From NCBI RefSeq assembly GCF_902832885.1, contig NZ_CADFDK010000007.1, positions 248,001 through 312,000 of the forward strand: 64,000 nucleotides of DNA, written 5' to 3'. A program made the position numbers and the translations under genes. This DNA comes from Burkholderia seminalis DSM 23518. Lineage in GTDB: Bacteria > Pseudomonadota > Gammaproteobacteria > Burkholderiales > Burkholderiaceae. The notes beneath the pieces are model-generated. The model was not told the DNA's origin. It saw only the letters and a program-made list of their open reading frames with translations, and searched no databases. Below are positions 41,524 through 54,497 of this stretch, in pieces (within the stretch, counting starts at the first letter, position 1; every line of letters starts with the position of its first letter).

Positions 41524-42414
41524 TTGGACATCGACAACCTGATCGCCATCGACACGCACGTGCATGCCGAGGTGTCGTGCTGCCAGCCGCCGGACCTGTT
41601 CGCGAAGGCATTCGACGACGCGGCCGACAAGTACTTCGGCACCGTGCTGAAGCAGGGCCGTCGGCCGACCATTCCGGAGACGATCGCGTATTACCGCGAG
41701 CGCCGGATCGGCTTCGTGATGTTCACCGTCGACTGCGAGACGAACATCGGCCGGCGGCGCATTCCGAACGAGGAAATCGCGCAATTCGCGCGGGACAACG
41801 CCGACGTGATGATCGCGTTCGCGAGCATCGACCCGCACAAGGGCCGCTTCGGCGCGCGCGAGGCGCGCCGCCTGATCGACGAGCACGGCGTGAAGGGCTT
41901 CAAGTTCCACCCGACGATGCAGGGATGCTTCCCGAACGACAGGCTCGCCTACCCGATCTACGAGGTGATCGCGGAATACGGATTGCCGGCCGTATTCCAC
42001 AGCGGGCATTCGGGGATGGGATCGGGGATGCACGGCGGCGGCGGGCTGCGTCTGAAGTATTCCGAACCGATTCACCTCGACGACGTCGCGGTCGACTTCC
42101 CGGACATGAAGATCGTGATCGCGCACCCTTCATGGCCATGGCAGGAGCAGGCGCTGTCGATCGCGCTGCACAAGCCGAACGTCTACATCGACCTGTCGGG
42201 ATGGTCGCCGAAGTACTTCTCGCCCGAGCTGGTGAAATACGCGAACACGCTGCTCAGGCACAAGGTGCTGTTCGCGTCCGACTTTCCGCTGATCCGGCCG
42301 GACCGCTGGCTCGAGGATTTTCAGGGCGCCGGCTTCCGGCCCGACGTGCATTCGCTGATTTTGAAAGACAACGCGGTCGCGTTGCTGGGGCTGCAGGCCG
42401 CGCGGCAGTCGTGA
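41524..42414 (+). CDS. Amidohydrolase-2 family protein of the ferulate cluster
   Basis: A 296-residue TIM-barrel metal hydrolase: AIDTHVHAEVS (His12, His14), GVKGFKFHPTMQGCFPND, VFHSGHSGMGSG, IVIAHPSWPWQ and LFASDFPLIRPDRW (Asp ligand). Relatives include ACMS and resorcylate decarboxylases and, from memory, a 4-hydroxyphenyl-beta-ketoacyl-CoA hydrolase of p-coumarate pathways, which would fit with acd in a beta-oxidation branch. The start is a TTG with GAGGAG upstream. It is divergent from ech across the shared operator. Confidence 0.82.
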   Translation: MDIDNLIAIDTHVHAEVSCCQPPDLFAKAFDDAADKYFGTVLKQGRRPTIPETIAYYRERRIGFVMFTVDCETNIGRRRIPNEEIAQFARDNADVMIAFASIDPHKGRFGAREARRLIDEHGVKGFKFHPTMQGCFPNDRLAYPIYEVIAEYGLPAVFHSGHSGMGSGMHGGGGLRLKYSEPIHLDDVAVDFPDMKIVIAHPSWPWQEQALSIALHKPNVYIDLSGWSPKYFSPELVKYANTLLRHKVLFASDFPLIRPDRWLEDFQGAGFRPDVHSLILKDNAVALLGLQAARQS

Positions 42415-42419
42415 CCCGT

Positions 42420-42439
42420 CCGGCCGTGACGGCGGCCGG
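42420..42439. terminator. Hairpin between convergent amidohydrolase and lactonase genes
   Basis: CCGGCCG (42420-42426) pairs with CGGCCGG (42433-42439), lying 6 bases past the amidohydrolase stop. No T run. Confidence 0.4.
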
Positions 42440-42496
42440 CAGCGCGTGGCGGCCCGACCGACCGCGCCGCCGCCCGCACCCGCCGCACCGGCGCGC

Positions 42497-43399
42497 TCAG
42501 TTCGCGGGCTTGCCCAAGAACCGCGCGGTCGGCAGCCCCGCGTAGCCGGTCCGGGCGACGAACACGCCGCCGGCGGCGGCATCGTTCGCCAGCGCATCGT
42601 CGCCGAGCCCGACGCGTGCGCTCGTCACGTACAACCGGCCTTCACCGTCGATGGCGACGCAGCTCGGCTGCGCGGTCGGCACGTCGACGCGATCGGTCTC
42701 GATCCCGTCCGGCCCGTAGCGCACCACCCGCCGGCCGCCCCACTGCGCGTTCCACAGCCCGCCGTCGCGATCGGTCGTCGAGCCGTCCGGGTCGCCGTCC
42801 GCATCGGTCAGCCGCGCGAACGGCCGCACGTTCGCAACGTCGCCGCCCGCACGGTAATCGCACGCGAAAATCTCGCGCACCAGCGAATCGCAGAAGTACA
42901 TCGTCGAGCCGTCCGGCGAAAACGCGATGCTGTTCGCGATCGCGGCCGGCGGCAACGCGAGCCGTTCGAGCGTGAGGTCCGCATTGAGCCGGTAGAACCC
43001 GCCGACCGCGCGCGGCGGCTCGGCGCCTTCGTCCTTCATCCCGAACACGAACGCGCCGGACGGATCGCAGCGCCCGTCGTTCAGGCGCGTCGGCAGATCG
43101 GGCTCGACGTCGACGATCCGCGTGAACGCGCCGCTGCGCAGGTCGAAGAACGCGAGATGCGTGGCGAGCCCGACGAGCAGCACGTCCGGATCGTCGGTCA
43201 GCGCGAAGCACGCGAGCCGCTCGGGCATCGCCCACGGCGTGAGGTCGGTGCCGTCCGCGCGGCAGCGCCACAGTTGCGCGCCCTCGATGTCCACCCAGTA
43301 CAGCGCGCGGGCCTTGTCGCACCACGTCGCGCCTTCGCCGAGCGTGTTGCGGGTGTCTGCCAGCAGCGTCGCGTGCGCGGCCGGATGAGTCTGTTGCAT
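42497..43399 (-). CDS. araB: SMP-30/gluconolactonase family, probable L-arabinonolactonase
   Basis: A 300-residue six-bladed propeller hydrolase: [23 protein letters not shown] (metal glutamate in GEG), [21 protein letters not shown] (Asn/Asp ligands) and [19 protein letters not shown]. Members open sugar lactones using a divalent metal. In the A. brasilense L-arabinose pathway the lactonase (called araB there) acts between dehydrogenase and arabonate dehydratase, and this gene ends the operon carrying those enzymes. The start at 43399 gives the family length. Confidence 0.87.
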   Translation of the reverse strand: MQQTHPAAHATLLADTRNTLGEGATWCDKARALYWVDIEGAQLWRCRADGTDLTPWAMPERLACFALTDDPDVLLVGLATHLAFFDLRSGAFTRIVDVEPDLPTRLNDGRCDPSGAFVFGMKDEGAEPPRAVGGFYRLNADLTLERLALPPAAIANSIAFSPDGSTMYFCDSLVREIFACDYRAGGDVANVRPFARLTDADGDPDGSTTDRDGGLWNAQWGGRRVVRYGPDGIETDRVDVPTAQPSCVAIDGEGRLYVTSARVGLGDDALANDAAAGGVFVARTGYAGLPTARFLGKPAN

Positions 43400-43458
43400 G
43401 CCGTCTCCCGATATCTGTCGCGAATGACCGTCGCGTTCGCGGGCGGCCGCGCTGCCGG

Positions 43459-44478
43459 TCAGATCTTCATCGCGCGCCGCTGGTTGCGACGATACTGGTC
43501 GAACAGCACCGCGAGCAACAGAATTCCGCCGCGTATCAGATATTGGTAAAAGGTCGGCACGTTCAGCAGGCTCATCGCATCCTGCACCGCGCCCATGATC
43601 AGCACGCCGACCAGCACGCCGGAGATCGTCGCGACGCCGCCCGTCAGCGACACGCCGCCGAGCACGCACGCGGAAATCACGCCGAGTTCGAGGCCGACCG
43701 ACGTCTTCGGGTCGCCGAGGCTCATGCGCGACGCGAGCATCACGCCGGCGAAGCCGGTCACGAGCCCCTGCAGCACGAACACCGTGATCTTGATGCGCAT
43801 CACCGGCAGCCCCGCGAGCAGCGCGGCCTCGCCGTTGCCGCCGACGGCCAGCACGTTCTTGCCGAACACCGTCTTGCGCAGCAGGAAGCCGAACACGACG
43901 AAACCGACGATGTTGCTCCAGATCGGATACGAGATGCCGAGGAACGACCCGCCGCCGAGATCGAAGAAGCGCTCCTCGGAGATCATCACCGCGTCGCCGT
44001 TCGACGTGATGAACGCGAGCCCGCGCACGACTTCCATCATCGCGAGCGTGACGATCAGCGAATTGATCCTGTAGCGCGCGATCAGCACGCCGTTCACGAG
44101 CCCGACCGCGCCGCCCGCGAGCACGCCGGCCGCGATACCGAGCACGACGCTGTGCGTCGCGGTGATCAGCGTCGACGCGACGACGCCGGAAAACGCGACG
44201 ATCGACGCGACCGACAGGTCGACCTCGCCGAGCGCGAGCACGAACATCATCGTCACCGCGATCGAACCGATCAGCGTGACCGACAGCAGGAGGCCCTGGA
44301 TGTTGCGCGGCGTGAGAAAGTCCGGCACGGTCAACGACAGCACCGCGAACAGCACGAGAAACACCATCACGATGCCGGAGCGGTTGATCAGTTGCCACAC
44401 GCCGCCGCGCGCGCGTGCGGGCACGGCGGCGGCATCGGGGGACGGGGAAGTGCGTTGGGGTTGCATTGCCTGGCTCAT
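43459..44478 (-). CDS. araH: Sugar ABC transporter permease (AraH/RbsC type)
   Basis: A 339-residue inner-membrane permease with about nine hydrophobic helices. [34 protein letters not shown] and [28 protein letters not shown] are hallmark stretches of the CUT2 monosaccharide family; the homodimer pairs with the tandem ATPase. The gene lies 59 bases upstream of the lactonase gene and 30 bases after the ATPase gene, within the L-arabinose operon. Confidence 0.92.
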   Translation of the reverse strand: MSQAMQPQRTSPSPDAAAVPARARGGVWQLINRSGIVMVFLVLFAVLSLTVPDFLTPRNIQGLLLSVTLIGSIAVTMMFVLALGEVDLSVASIVAFSGVVASTLITATHSVVLGIAAGVLAGGAVGLVNGVLIARYRINSLIVTLAMMEVVRGLAFITSNGDAVMISEERFFDLGGGSFLGISYPIWSNIVGFVVFGFLLRKTVFGKNVLAVGGNGEAALLAGLPVMRIKITVFVLQGLVTGFAGVMLASRMSLGDPKTSVGLELGVISACVLGGVSLTGGVATISGVLVGVLIMGAVQDAMSLLNVPTFYQYLIRGGILLLAVLFDQYRRNQRRAMKI

Positions 44479-44508
44479 ATCGGTTGCTTTCCGGTTGACT
44501 GCTCGCCG

Positions 44509-46054
<1,546 letters not shown>

Positions 46055-46074
46055 CGCGTTCTCGCCTCGCCCGC

Positions 46075-47088
46075 TCAGATACCGAGTTCGGCGCGCACGG
46101 CCTGCCAGTTCGCACGCGTCATCAGCTTGCCGCTCGTCTGCGTGTCGGCCGGCGGCGTCTTGCCGTTGCGGATCCAGTCGACGAGGTTCTGCGTGCTGTC
46201 CTTGCCGTGGTTGGTCGAGCTGACCGCGATCGTCCCGTAGAAACCGGTCGGCTCCTTCTTCTGGAATTCGGCGAACGCCTCGCCCGCGCCGTTGATGCCG
46301 ACGCCGATCACGTCGGCCGCCGGGATGTGCAGCTGCTCGGTCGCGCGCACCGCGCCGAGCACGGTTTCCTCGTTCAGCGCGTAGACGACCCATTTCTTCA
46401 CGTTCGGATGGCGTGCGAGCACCGGCGCCGCCGCGCTGAAGCCGCCTTCGTCGTCGGTCGTCTTCTGCGGCGCGTCGAAGATGTTCTCCTTGCGGAAGCC
46501 GTTCGCGAGCAGCGCCTGCGTCGCGCCGTCGGTGCGCAGCTTCGCGGTCGGCAGCTCGTAGTTGGTGATCCGCAGCGCGCCGACTTCCTCGGGCTTCCAG
46601 CCGCGCCGCTTCATCTCGTCGGCGATCGCCTGGCCGACCTGGTTGCCGATCTTGGTCGCCGACATCCCGAGGTGCGGCACGTTCGGCAGCGGCTTGCCGC
46701 TCGAATCGACGAGCTGGTCGTCGACCGTCACGAACTTCATGTTGTAGCGCTTCGCGCGGGACGCGATCGCCGGCCCGAGACGCACGTCCGGCGCGCAGAT
46801 CACGAAGCCCTGCGCGCCTTGCGAGCCGAGGTTGTCGATCGCGGCCAGCACCTTCTCGCCGTCCGGCGTGCCGATCTTCACGACCGAGAAGTTCTCCTTC
46901 TGGCCGAGCGCGGACGCCGCGTTCTGCTCGTTGATGAACCACGCCTGCTCGGGCATCTTCACGAGGAAACCGATCTTCAGCGGCGCGTCGGCGCGCGCGG
47001 CGCCCTGCATGCCGAGCGGCGCGATGCAGAGCGCGGCGAGGAGCGCGCGCAGGGTATGTCGGCGAATCGTGTGAGTCGTGCGGTTCAT
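46075..47088 (-). CDS. araF: Sugar ABC transporter periplasmic binding protein (AraF type)
   Basis: A 337-residue exported protein with a signal peptide (cleavage after GAARA). [28 protein letters not shown] and [34 protein letters not shown] are close to E. coli AraF, as are [21 protein letters not shown] and [14 protein letters not shown]. It binds L-arabinose, perhaps also galactose and fucose. AAGGAG lies upstream of the ATG at 47088. The araG start follows 20 bases after its stop. Confidence 0.92.
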   Translation of the reverse strand: MNRTTHTIRRHTLRALLAALCIAPLGMQGAARADAPLKIGFLVKMPEQAWFINEQNAASALGQKENFSVVKIGTPDGEKVLAAIDNLGSQGAQGFVICAPDVRLGPAIASRAKRYNMKFVTVDDQLVDSSGKPLPNVPHLGMSATKIGNQVGQAIADEMKRRGWKPEEVGALRITNYELPTAKLRTDGATQALLANGFRKENIFDAPQKTTDDEGGFSAAAPVLARHPNVKKWVVYALNEETVLGAVRATEQLHIPAADVIGVGINGAGEAFAEFQKKEPTGFYGTIAVSSTNHGKDSTQNLVDWIRNGKTPPADTQTSGKLMTRANWQAVRAELGI

Positions 47089-47171
47089 GGGATGTCTCCT
47101 TGGTATCGGCGGGTGCCGTGATGTGTGCCGTAAAGATTCGTCGGACGCGCGTCGTGCCGACGCGCGCGGGT

Positions 47172-49056
<1,885 letters not shown>

Positions 49057-49169
49057 GTTTCGCGTCCTGCGCCGGCCCTGGTAGCGACCGGCCGTCTTGC
49101 GTTCACGGTTTCACGAAGCGCGGACCGGGAAGGTCCGCAACCGGCGGCGCACGTCGCGCCGCCTGCCGC

Positions 49170-50921
49170 TCAATGCGAATGGCTCGGCACGTCCGCACCG
49201 CGCGTGCCGACCAGGAAGTCGAGGTCGCACCCCTCGTCGGCCTGCAGCACGTGATCGATATACAGTCGCGCATAACCGCCCTTGCCGAGCTGGCCGGCCA
49301 CGCCCGGCGCGGCGGTCGGATCGACATCCGACAGGCGGCGCTGCAGTTCGTCGTCCGGAATGTCGAGATGCAGCGTGCCGGCCTCGCAGTCGAGCTCGAT
49401 CCAGTCGCCGTTGCGCACCGCCGCGAGCGGTCCGCCGGCGGCCGCTTCCGGCGCGACGTGCAGCACGACCGTACCGTATGCGGTGCCGCTCATCCGCGCA
49501 TCGGAAATCCGCACCATGTCCTTCACACCCTGGCGCAGCAGCTTCGGCGGCAGTCCCATGTTGCCGACCTCGGCCATGCCCGGATAACCGCGCGGCCCGC
49601 AGTTCTTCAGCACCATCACCGAGCTCGCATCGATGTCGAGCGCTTCGTCGTTGATCGTCGCCTTGTAGTGGTCGAGGTTCTCGAACACCACCGCGCGGCC
49701 GCGATGCTTGAGCAGTTCGGGGCTCGCCGCCGACGGTTTCAGCACCGCGCCGCGCGGCGCGAGGTTGCCGCGCAGGATGCGGATGCCGCCGTCCTCGATC
49801 AGCGGCCGGTCGAGCGGGCGGATCACTTCGTCGTCATAGTTCGGCGCTTCGCGCACGTTGTCCCACAGCGACTTGCCGTTCACCGTCAGCGCGTCCGGAT
49901 GCGGCAGCAGCCCGCCTTCGCCGAGGCGGCGCAGCACGGCCGGCAGGCCGCCCGCGTAATAGAACTCCTCCATCAGGAAGCGCCCCGACGGCATCAGGTC
50001 GACGATCGTCGGCGTGTCGCGGCCGATGCGCATCCAGTCTTCCAGTTCGAGCGGCACGCCGATGCGGCCCGCGATCGCCTTCAGGTGGATCACCGCATTG
50101 GTCGAGCCGCCGATCGCCGCGTTCGCGCGAATCGCGTTCTCGAACGCCGCGCGCGTCAGCACCTTCGACAGCACGAGCCCTTCGAGCGCCATCTCGACAA
50201 TGCGGATGCCCGACATGTGCGCGAGCACGTAGCGACGCGAATCGACGGCCGGAATCGCCGCGTTGTGCGGCAGCGCGACGCCGAGCGCCTCGGCCATGCA
50301 CGCCATCGTCGACGCGGTGCCCATCGTGTTGCAGGTGCCGGCCGAGCGCGACATGCCGGCTTCGGCCGACAGGAAGTGATGGAGGTCGATCTCGCCGGCC
50401 TTCAGCGCTTCGTGCAGCTGCCATACGGCCGTGCCCGACCCGATGTTCTTGCCTTCCAGCTTGCCGTTCAGCATCGGGCCACCCGACACGACGATCGCCG
50501 GCACGTCGCAGCTCGCCGCGCCCATCAGCAGCGCGGGCGTCGTCTTGTCGCAGCCGGCGAGCAGCACGACCGCGTCGATCGGGTTGCCGCGGATCGCCTC
50601 CTCGACGTCCATCGACGCGAGGTTGCGCGTGAGCATCGCCGACGGCCGCAGGTTCGATTCGCCGTTCGAGAACACCGGGAACTCGACCGGGAAGCCGCCC
50701 GCCTCGGAGATCCCGCGCTTCACGTGCTCGGCGAGCTTGCGGAAGTGCGCGTTGCACGGCGTCAGTTCGGACCACGTGTTGCAGATGCCGATGATCGGCC
50801 GGCCGTCGAACTCGTGATCGGGAATGCCCTGGTTCTTCATCCAGCTCCGGTACATGAAGCCGTTCTTGTCGTTCGTGCCGAACCATTGCGCGGAGCGCAG
50901 CCTGGGTTTTGTTGCCGACAT
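49170..50921 (-). CDS. araC: L-Arabonate dehydratase (IlvD/Edd family)
   Basis: A 583-residue iron-sulfur dehydratase, the same length as the A. brasilense enzyme. Cluster and metal ligands are visible as ICNTWSELTPCN, LAGCDKTTPALLMG and SAGTCNTMGTASTM; SDARMSGTAYGTVVLHVAPE is the substrate loop. It dehydrates L-arabonate to 2-keto-3-deoxy-L-arabonate. It heads the arabinose operon and is divergent from the LysR gene at 51036. The 113-base gap to the next gene has no recognisable terminator. Confidence 0.93.
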   Translation of the reverse strand: MSATKPRLRSAQWFGTNDKNGFMYRSWMKNQGIPDHEFDGRPIIGICNTWSELTPCNAHFRKLAEHVKRGISEAGGFPVEFPVFSNGESNLRPSAMLTRNLASMDVEEAIRGNPIDAVVLLAGCDKTTPALLMGAASCDVPAIVVSGGPMLNGKLEGKNIGSGTAVWQLHEALKAGEIDLHHFLSAEAGMSRSAGTCNTMGTASTMACMAEALGVALPHNAAIPAVDSRRYVLAHMSGIRIVEMALEGLVLSKVLTRAAFENAIRANAAIGGSTNAVIHLKAIAGRIGVPLELEDWMRIGRDTPTIVDLMPSGRFLMEEFYYAGGLPAVLRRLGEGGLLPHPDALTVNGKSLWDNVREAPNYDDEVIRPLDRPLIEDGGIRILRGNLAPRGAVLKPSAASPELLKHRGRAVVFENLDHYKATINDEALDIDASSVMVLKNCGPRGYPGMAEVGNMGLPPKLLRQGVKDMVRISDARMSGTAYGTVVLHVAPEAAAGGPLAAVRNGDWIELDCEAGTLHLDIPDDELQRRLSDVDPTAAPGVAGQLGKGGYARLYIDHVLQADEGCDLDFLVGTRGADVPSHSH

Positions 50922-51000
50922 CGTCAGTCCTGTGGTGACGGGATACCGGCGCAGTCTAGGCAGAATTTTGATAACTGGCTAATGACGTTTTTGGCGATTA

Positions 51001-51024
51001 CGATATCGATTCCAATATCGATAT
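51001..51024. promoter_or_regulatory. ATATCGAT repeats between araC and LysR gene
   Basis: ATATCGAT at 51003-51010 and again at 51015-51022 (extended to the palindrome ATATCGATAT), centres 12 bases apart. It lies between divergent genes, about 12 bases before the LysR ATG, and is the likely regulator binding site. Confidence 0.55.
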
Positions 51025-51035
51025 AAACCCGTACG

Positions 51036-51986
51036 ATGCCCGAAGCCAGTCCGTGGGGAAACCGCGGCCGCCTGAAGACGCGCCAGCTCCTGCTGGTCGT
51101 CGCGCTCGCCGACGAAGGCAGCATTCATCGCGCGGCGGCCGCGCTGAACATGACGCAGCCGGCCGCGTCGAAGCTGCTGCGCGAACTCGAGGAATCGATC
51201 GGCGCGGTGCTGTTCGAGCGGCTGCCGCGCGGGATGCGGCCGACGCTCTACGGCGACGCGCTGATCCGCCATGCGCGCGCGGCGCTCGGCAGCCTCGACC
51301 AGGCGCACGAGGAGCTGGCCGCGCTGAAGGCCGGCCATCTCGGCCACGTGGCGGTCGGCGCGATCACGTCGCCCGGGCTGCGGCTCGTGCCGCCGGCCGT
51401 CGCCGCGGTGAAGGGCACGCATGCGGGCCTGCACGTGTCGGTCGAGATCGACACCAGCAACGTGCTGCTCGAACATCTCGCGCAGGAAAAGATCGACATC
51501 GTGCTCGGCCGGCTCTCCGCCGAACACGACAAGCTGCGCCTGCGCTACGAGCCGCTGACCGGCGAGTCGGTGGCCGCCGTCGTGCGGCCCGGCCACCCGC
51601 TGCTCGCGCACGCGCCGCTGTCGCTCGCCGACGTGCAGCGCGCCGCGTGGGTCGTGCCGCCGGCCGGCAGCGTGCTGCGCCACCGCTTCGAGCTCGTGTT
51701 CCAGCGCGCGAGCCTTGCGCCGCCCGCGAACCTCGTCGAGACGGCGGCGCTGCTGTTCATCACGCAGTTGCTCGAACAGAGCGACATGATCGCGGTGCTG
51801 GCCGAGGACGTCGCGCACTACTACGCGCGGCACGGGATCGTCACGGTGCTGCCGCTGGAAATGGATTGCCGGATGGACGATTTCGGGATCATCACGCGCA
51901 CCGACCGGCTCCATTCGCCGGCCGTCGCGGTGATGGCCGACGCGATTCGCGCGGCTGCGCGGGACGTGTACGGCGTCGCGCCGTGA
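51036..51986 (+). CDS. LysR-family regulator of the L-arabinose operon (GbpR/AraR type)
   Basis: A 316-residue regulator: winged helix at 10-70 (LKTRQLLLVVALADEGSIHRAAAALNMTQPAASKLLRELEESIGAVLFER), then a substrate-binding domain (GHVAVGAITSPGLRLVPPAV onward). It belongs to the branch that includes GbpR/AraR regulators of sugar-binding protein operons in Agrobacterium and Azospirillum, which also lie divergent from arabinose genes. The divergent position makes it the likely L-arabinose- or galactose-responsive regulator of the operon. Confidence 0.88.
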   Translation: MPEASPWGNRGRLKTRQLLLVVALADEGSIHRAAAALNMTQPAASKLLRELEESIGAVLFERLPRGMRPTLYGDALIRHARAALGSLDQAHEELAALKAGHLGHVAVGAITSPGLRLVPPAVAAVKGTHAGLHVSVEIDTSNVLLEHLAQEKIDIVLGRLSAEHDKLRLRYEPLTGESVAAVVRPGHPLLAHAPLSLADVQRAAWVVPPAGSVLRHRFELVFQRASLAPPANLVETAALLFITQLLEQSDMIAVLAEDVAHYYARHGIVTVLPLEMDCRMDDFGIITRTDRLHSPAVAVMADAIRAAARDVYGVAP

Positions 51987-52004
51987 CGATGCGGCGGGGG
52001 TCCC

Positions 52005-52481
52005 CTACGCCGCGGCGAACTCGATCGCCGGTTCGCAGCGGATCGGGAAATTGACCGAGTTAGCGATATAGCACTTCGCATGCGCATCGTGATGCAGATG
52101 CCCGGCCAGTTCACGATCGTCGCCGGCCCGGATGGTCACGTGCGGGCGCAGCACGATTTCGGTGAAACGGCCTTCCCCGGCGCCGTCGAGCATCGTGCCT
52201 TCGGCGTTGTCGGCATAGGCCAGCACGCGAATGCCGGCCTCGGAACACAGATGCAGATACCAGAGCTTGTGGCACGCCGATGCCGACGCGAGCAGCAGGT
52301 CTTCGGGGTTCCAGCGCGACGCGTCGCCGCGGAACGCCGGATCCGACGAACCGGGAATATCCGGCTTCGAGCCCGCCCGGATCACGTGATCGCGCCCGTA
52401 CTCGCGATACCCCGACGTGCCGGTGCCGCGATTGCCCGTCCACTCCACCGCGACGCGATATTTGTGCTCGCCTGCTGCCAT
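52005..52481 (-). CDS. OsmC-family protein
   Basis: A 158-residue OsmC/Ohr-fold protein. WNPEDLLLASASACHKLWYLHLCSEAGI carries the first cysteine and HHDAHAKCYIANSVNFPI the second, the two-cysteine arrangement of peroxide-reducing OsmC proteins. It probably removes organic hydroperoxides. ATG 52481 was chosen because GGAG lies 6 bases upstream; ATG 52493 is an alternative. It is divergent from the GntR gene with a 133-base gap that holds the dyad at 52577. Confidence 0.87.
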   Translation of the reverse strand: MAAGEHKYRVAVEWTGNRGTGTSGYREYGRDHVIRAGSKPDIPGSSDPAFRGDASRWNPEDLLLASASACHKLWYLHLCSEAGIRVLAYADNAEGTMLDGAGEGRFTEIVLRPHVTIRAGDDRELAGHLHHDAHAKCYIANSVNFPIRCEPAIEFAAA

Positions 52482-52576
52482 CTCGCTCTCCATTGATGTC
52501 GGTTGCCTCGATCGTGTCGGATGCCGTTTTACAGCATCCGCCTGCCTGGCCGCCATTGTGGCACTGGATGGCCATT

Positions 52577-52586
52577 TGGTATACCA
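52577..52586. promoter_or_regulatory. TGGTATACCA palindrome, candidate GntR operator
   Basis: A perfect 10-bp palindrome of the TNGTNNACNA type bound by FadR-subfamily GntR proteins. It lies 29 bases before the GntR start; a wider ATTTGG...CCAAAT dyad encloses it. Confidence 0.5.
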
Positions 52587-52614
52587 TTATTCCAAATTGA
52601 CGAAACACGCAGGC

Positions 52615-53256
52615 ATGGAAGCCAAACTCGACTCCACGGCGGACGCGGTCGCAGCGTCGCTGCGCGACATGATCATCAACGGCGAGCTTTCGGCCGGCGA
52701 ACGGCTGGTCGAGCGCGATCTCGCCGAACGGTTCGGCATCAGCCGGATTCCGATGCGCGAGGCGATCCAGCGGCTGGAACGCGAAGGATTGCTGGATATC
52801 TTCAGGAATCGCGGCGCCGTCGTGCGGATGCTGAGTGTGTCCGACGTGCAGGACATCTACGACCTTCGCGTGCTGCTCGAAGGCGACGCGATCTACCGGA
52901 GCGTGAAACGTCTGGACGACGAGACACTCGCGCGCGCCGAACTCGTGCATCGCCTGCTCGGCGACGCGAGCGTGCCGCGCCGGCAGGGCGAACTGAATCG
53001 CGAATTCCACGCGTTGCTGTATGCGGGTTGCGGCAATGCGCGGCAGCTGAAGTCGATTGCCGAACTGCGCAGCCAGGTCGAACGTTACGAGCGCCTGCAG
53101 ACGACGCTGCTCGCCGATACGCCGTCGTTCCAGGTCGAGCACGAAGCGATTCTGCAGGCGTGCCGCGCACGCGATGCGCGGGCGGCACGCTCGACGACGG
53201 TCGCGCATCTCGAGTCGGCGAGACGCATCGTGATGCGGCTCGTCGAAGGCGCTTGA
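52615..53256 (+). CDS. GntR-family regulator, FadR subfamily (FCD domain)
   Basis: A 213-residue regulator: winged helix at 12-70 (LRDMIINGELSAGERLVERDLAERFGISRIPMREAIQRLEREGLLDIF) and an all-helical FCD ligand-binding domain (VSDVQDIYDLRVLLEGDAI to the end) with the metal-binding histidines in NREFHALLYAG and HEAILQA. The effector is unknown, typically a small organic acid. It is divergent from osmC and convergent with the LacI gene. Confidence 0.88.
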   Translation: MEAKLDSTADAVAASLRDMIINGELSAGERLVERDLAERFGISRIPMREAIQRLEREGLLDIFRNRGAVVRMLSVSDVQDIYDLRVLLEGDAIYRSVKRLDDETLARAELVHRLLGDASVPRRQGELNREFHALLYAGCGNARQLKSIAELRSQVERYERLQTTLLADTPSFQVEHEAILQACRARDARAARSTTVAHLESARRIVMRLVEGA

Positions 53257-53283
53257 GACCGGTGCGCGCCGGTTCGCCGCGCG

Positions 53284-54309
53284 CTATGCCGCGCGCGGCG
53301 CCTGCCCGGTCGTGCCGCGCACCCTCAGTTTCGGCAACGACGCGACACGCATGCGCGGCGCCTCGCCGCTCCATCCGCCCGCCTCGCGCAATGTATTGAG
53401 CAGTTCGACCGCGAGGCCGGCCGCCTCGGCAGTCGGGATCGCGACGGTCGTCAGCGTCGGGCGCGTGTCGCTGGCCAGATGAATGTCGGTCATCCCGACG
53501 ATCGACAGATCGTCGGGCACGCGCCTGCCACGGTCGGCCGCCGCATGCATCGCGCCGATCGCCGGCAGGTCGTTGGTGGCCACCAGCGCGGTCAGGCTCG
53601 GATGCGCATCGAGCAGCCGCCCCGCCGCGCGCACGCCGCCTTCGATCGAATCGGGCTCGGCCGCGACGACCGACGCGTCGAGCCCGGCCTCGCGCATCAC
53701 GTCGACGAACCCGTCGTAGCGCGCCGCCTGCACGCCGCTTGCCGACCCGCCGACGATCACGCCAATCCGCCGGTGGCCGAGTTCGAGCAGATGCCGTGTC
53801 GCGATCCGTCCCGCCTCGCGGAAATCGATCGCCACGCACGGCAGGCCGTCGGGCGGCGCCTCGGGCCGCTCCCACAGGCACAGCACGACCGGCACGCCGC
53901 GCCGCGCGACGTCGAGCAGATCCGGCAGGTGCAGGTTCGCGTTGGTCACGAGAATCCCTTCCGAGATCGTGCCGGCGATCTGGTCGAGATACGCGCGCCC
54001 CTGCAACGGATCCTCATTCGTATTGCAGACGATCAGGAACTGCCCGTTGCGGCGCACCGCCCGTTCGACCGCCAGCGCGAATTCCGGGTAGAACGGGTTC
54101 GCGATGCTCGACACCATCAGCGCGACCGTCGGCGCGCGCCCTTCCGCCAGCGCCCGCGCGGCGAGATGCGGCCGGTACCCGAGCGCCTCGACGGCTTCCA
54201 GCACGCGCGCCCGCGTCGCCTCGCCCACCCGGCCGCGGCCGCGCAGCACGTTCGACACCGTCGCGGCCGTCACGCCGGCGCGACGCGCCACTTCATCCAG
54301 GGTTGCCAT
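53284..54309 (-). CDS. LacI-family repressor of the galactoside operon
   Basis: A 341-residue regulator: helix-turn-helix at 1-50 (MATLDEVARRAGVTAATVSNVLRGRGRVGEATRARVLEAVEALGYRPH) and a periplasmic-binding-protein-like effector domain (VALMVSSIANPFYPEFALAVERAV onward). It is divergent from the galactoside ABC/GH42 operon. The 20-bp palindrome at 54444-54463 with the central CG typical of LacI operators is the likely binding site; galactose or a galactoside would be the inducer. Confidence 0.9.
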   Translation of the reverse strand: MATLDEVARRAGVTAATVSNVLRGRGRVGEATRARVLEAVEALGYRPHLAARALAEGRAPTVALMVSSIANPFYPEFALAVERAVRRNGQFLIVCNTNEDPLQGRAYLDQIAGTISEGILVTNANLHLPDLLDVARRGVPVVLCLWERPEAPPDGLPCVAIDFREAGRIATRHLLELGHRRIGVIVGGSASGVQAARYDGFVDVMREAGLDASVVAAEPDSIEGGVRAAGRLLDAHPSLTALVATNDLPAIGAMHAAADRGRRVPDDLSIVGMTDIHLASDTRPTLTTVAIPTAEAAGLAVELLNTLREAGGWSGEAPRMRVASLPKLRVRGTTGQAPRAA

Positions 54310-54443
54310 CGTTTGCTCACTATATGAGACGTCGATCCAATATTTGCTTCGCTCACCGAAGCGGCGCACTATCGCCGCACACCTTGCCGCCGCCCGACGG
54401 GCGCGACTCGGACGCGATCGCATCGCCTCTTTTTTTGATCGCG

Positions 54444-54463
54444 ATGATTAAGCGCTTAATCAT
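54444..54463. promoter_or_regulatory. 20-bp perfect palindrome, LacI-type operator
   Basis: ATGATTAAGCGCTTAATCAT is perfectly symmetric around GC and lies 35 bases before the ABC ATPase start, downstream of the T run and TTGATC (54426-54431), which may be a -35 box. Confidence 0.75.
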
Positions 54464-54497
54464 GCAGTACGGCGCATTAAAACATGGAGCGGAGACA

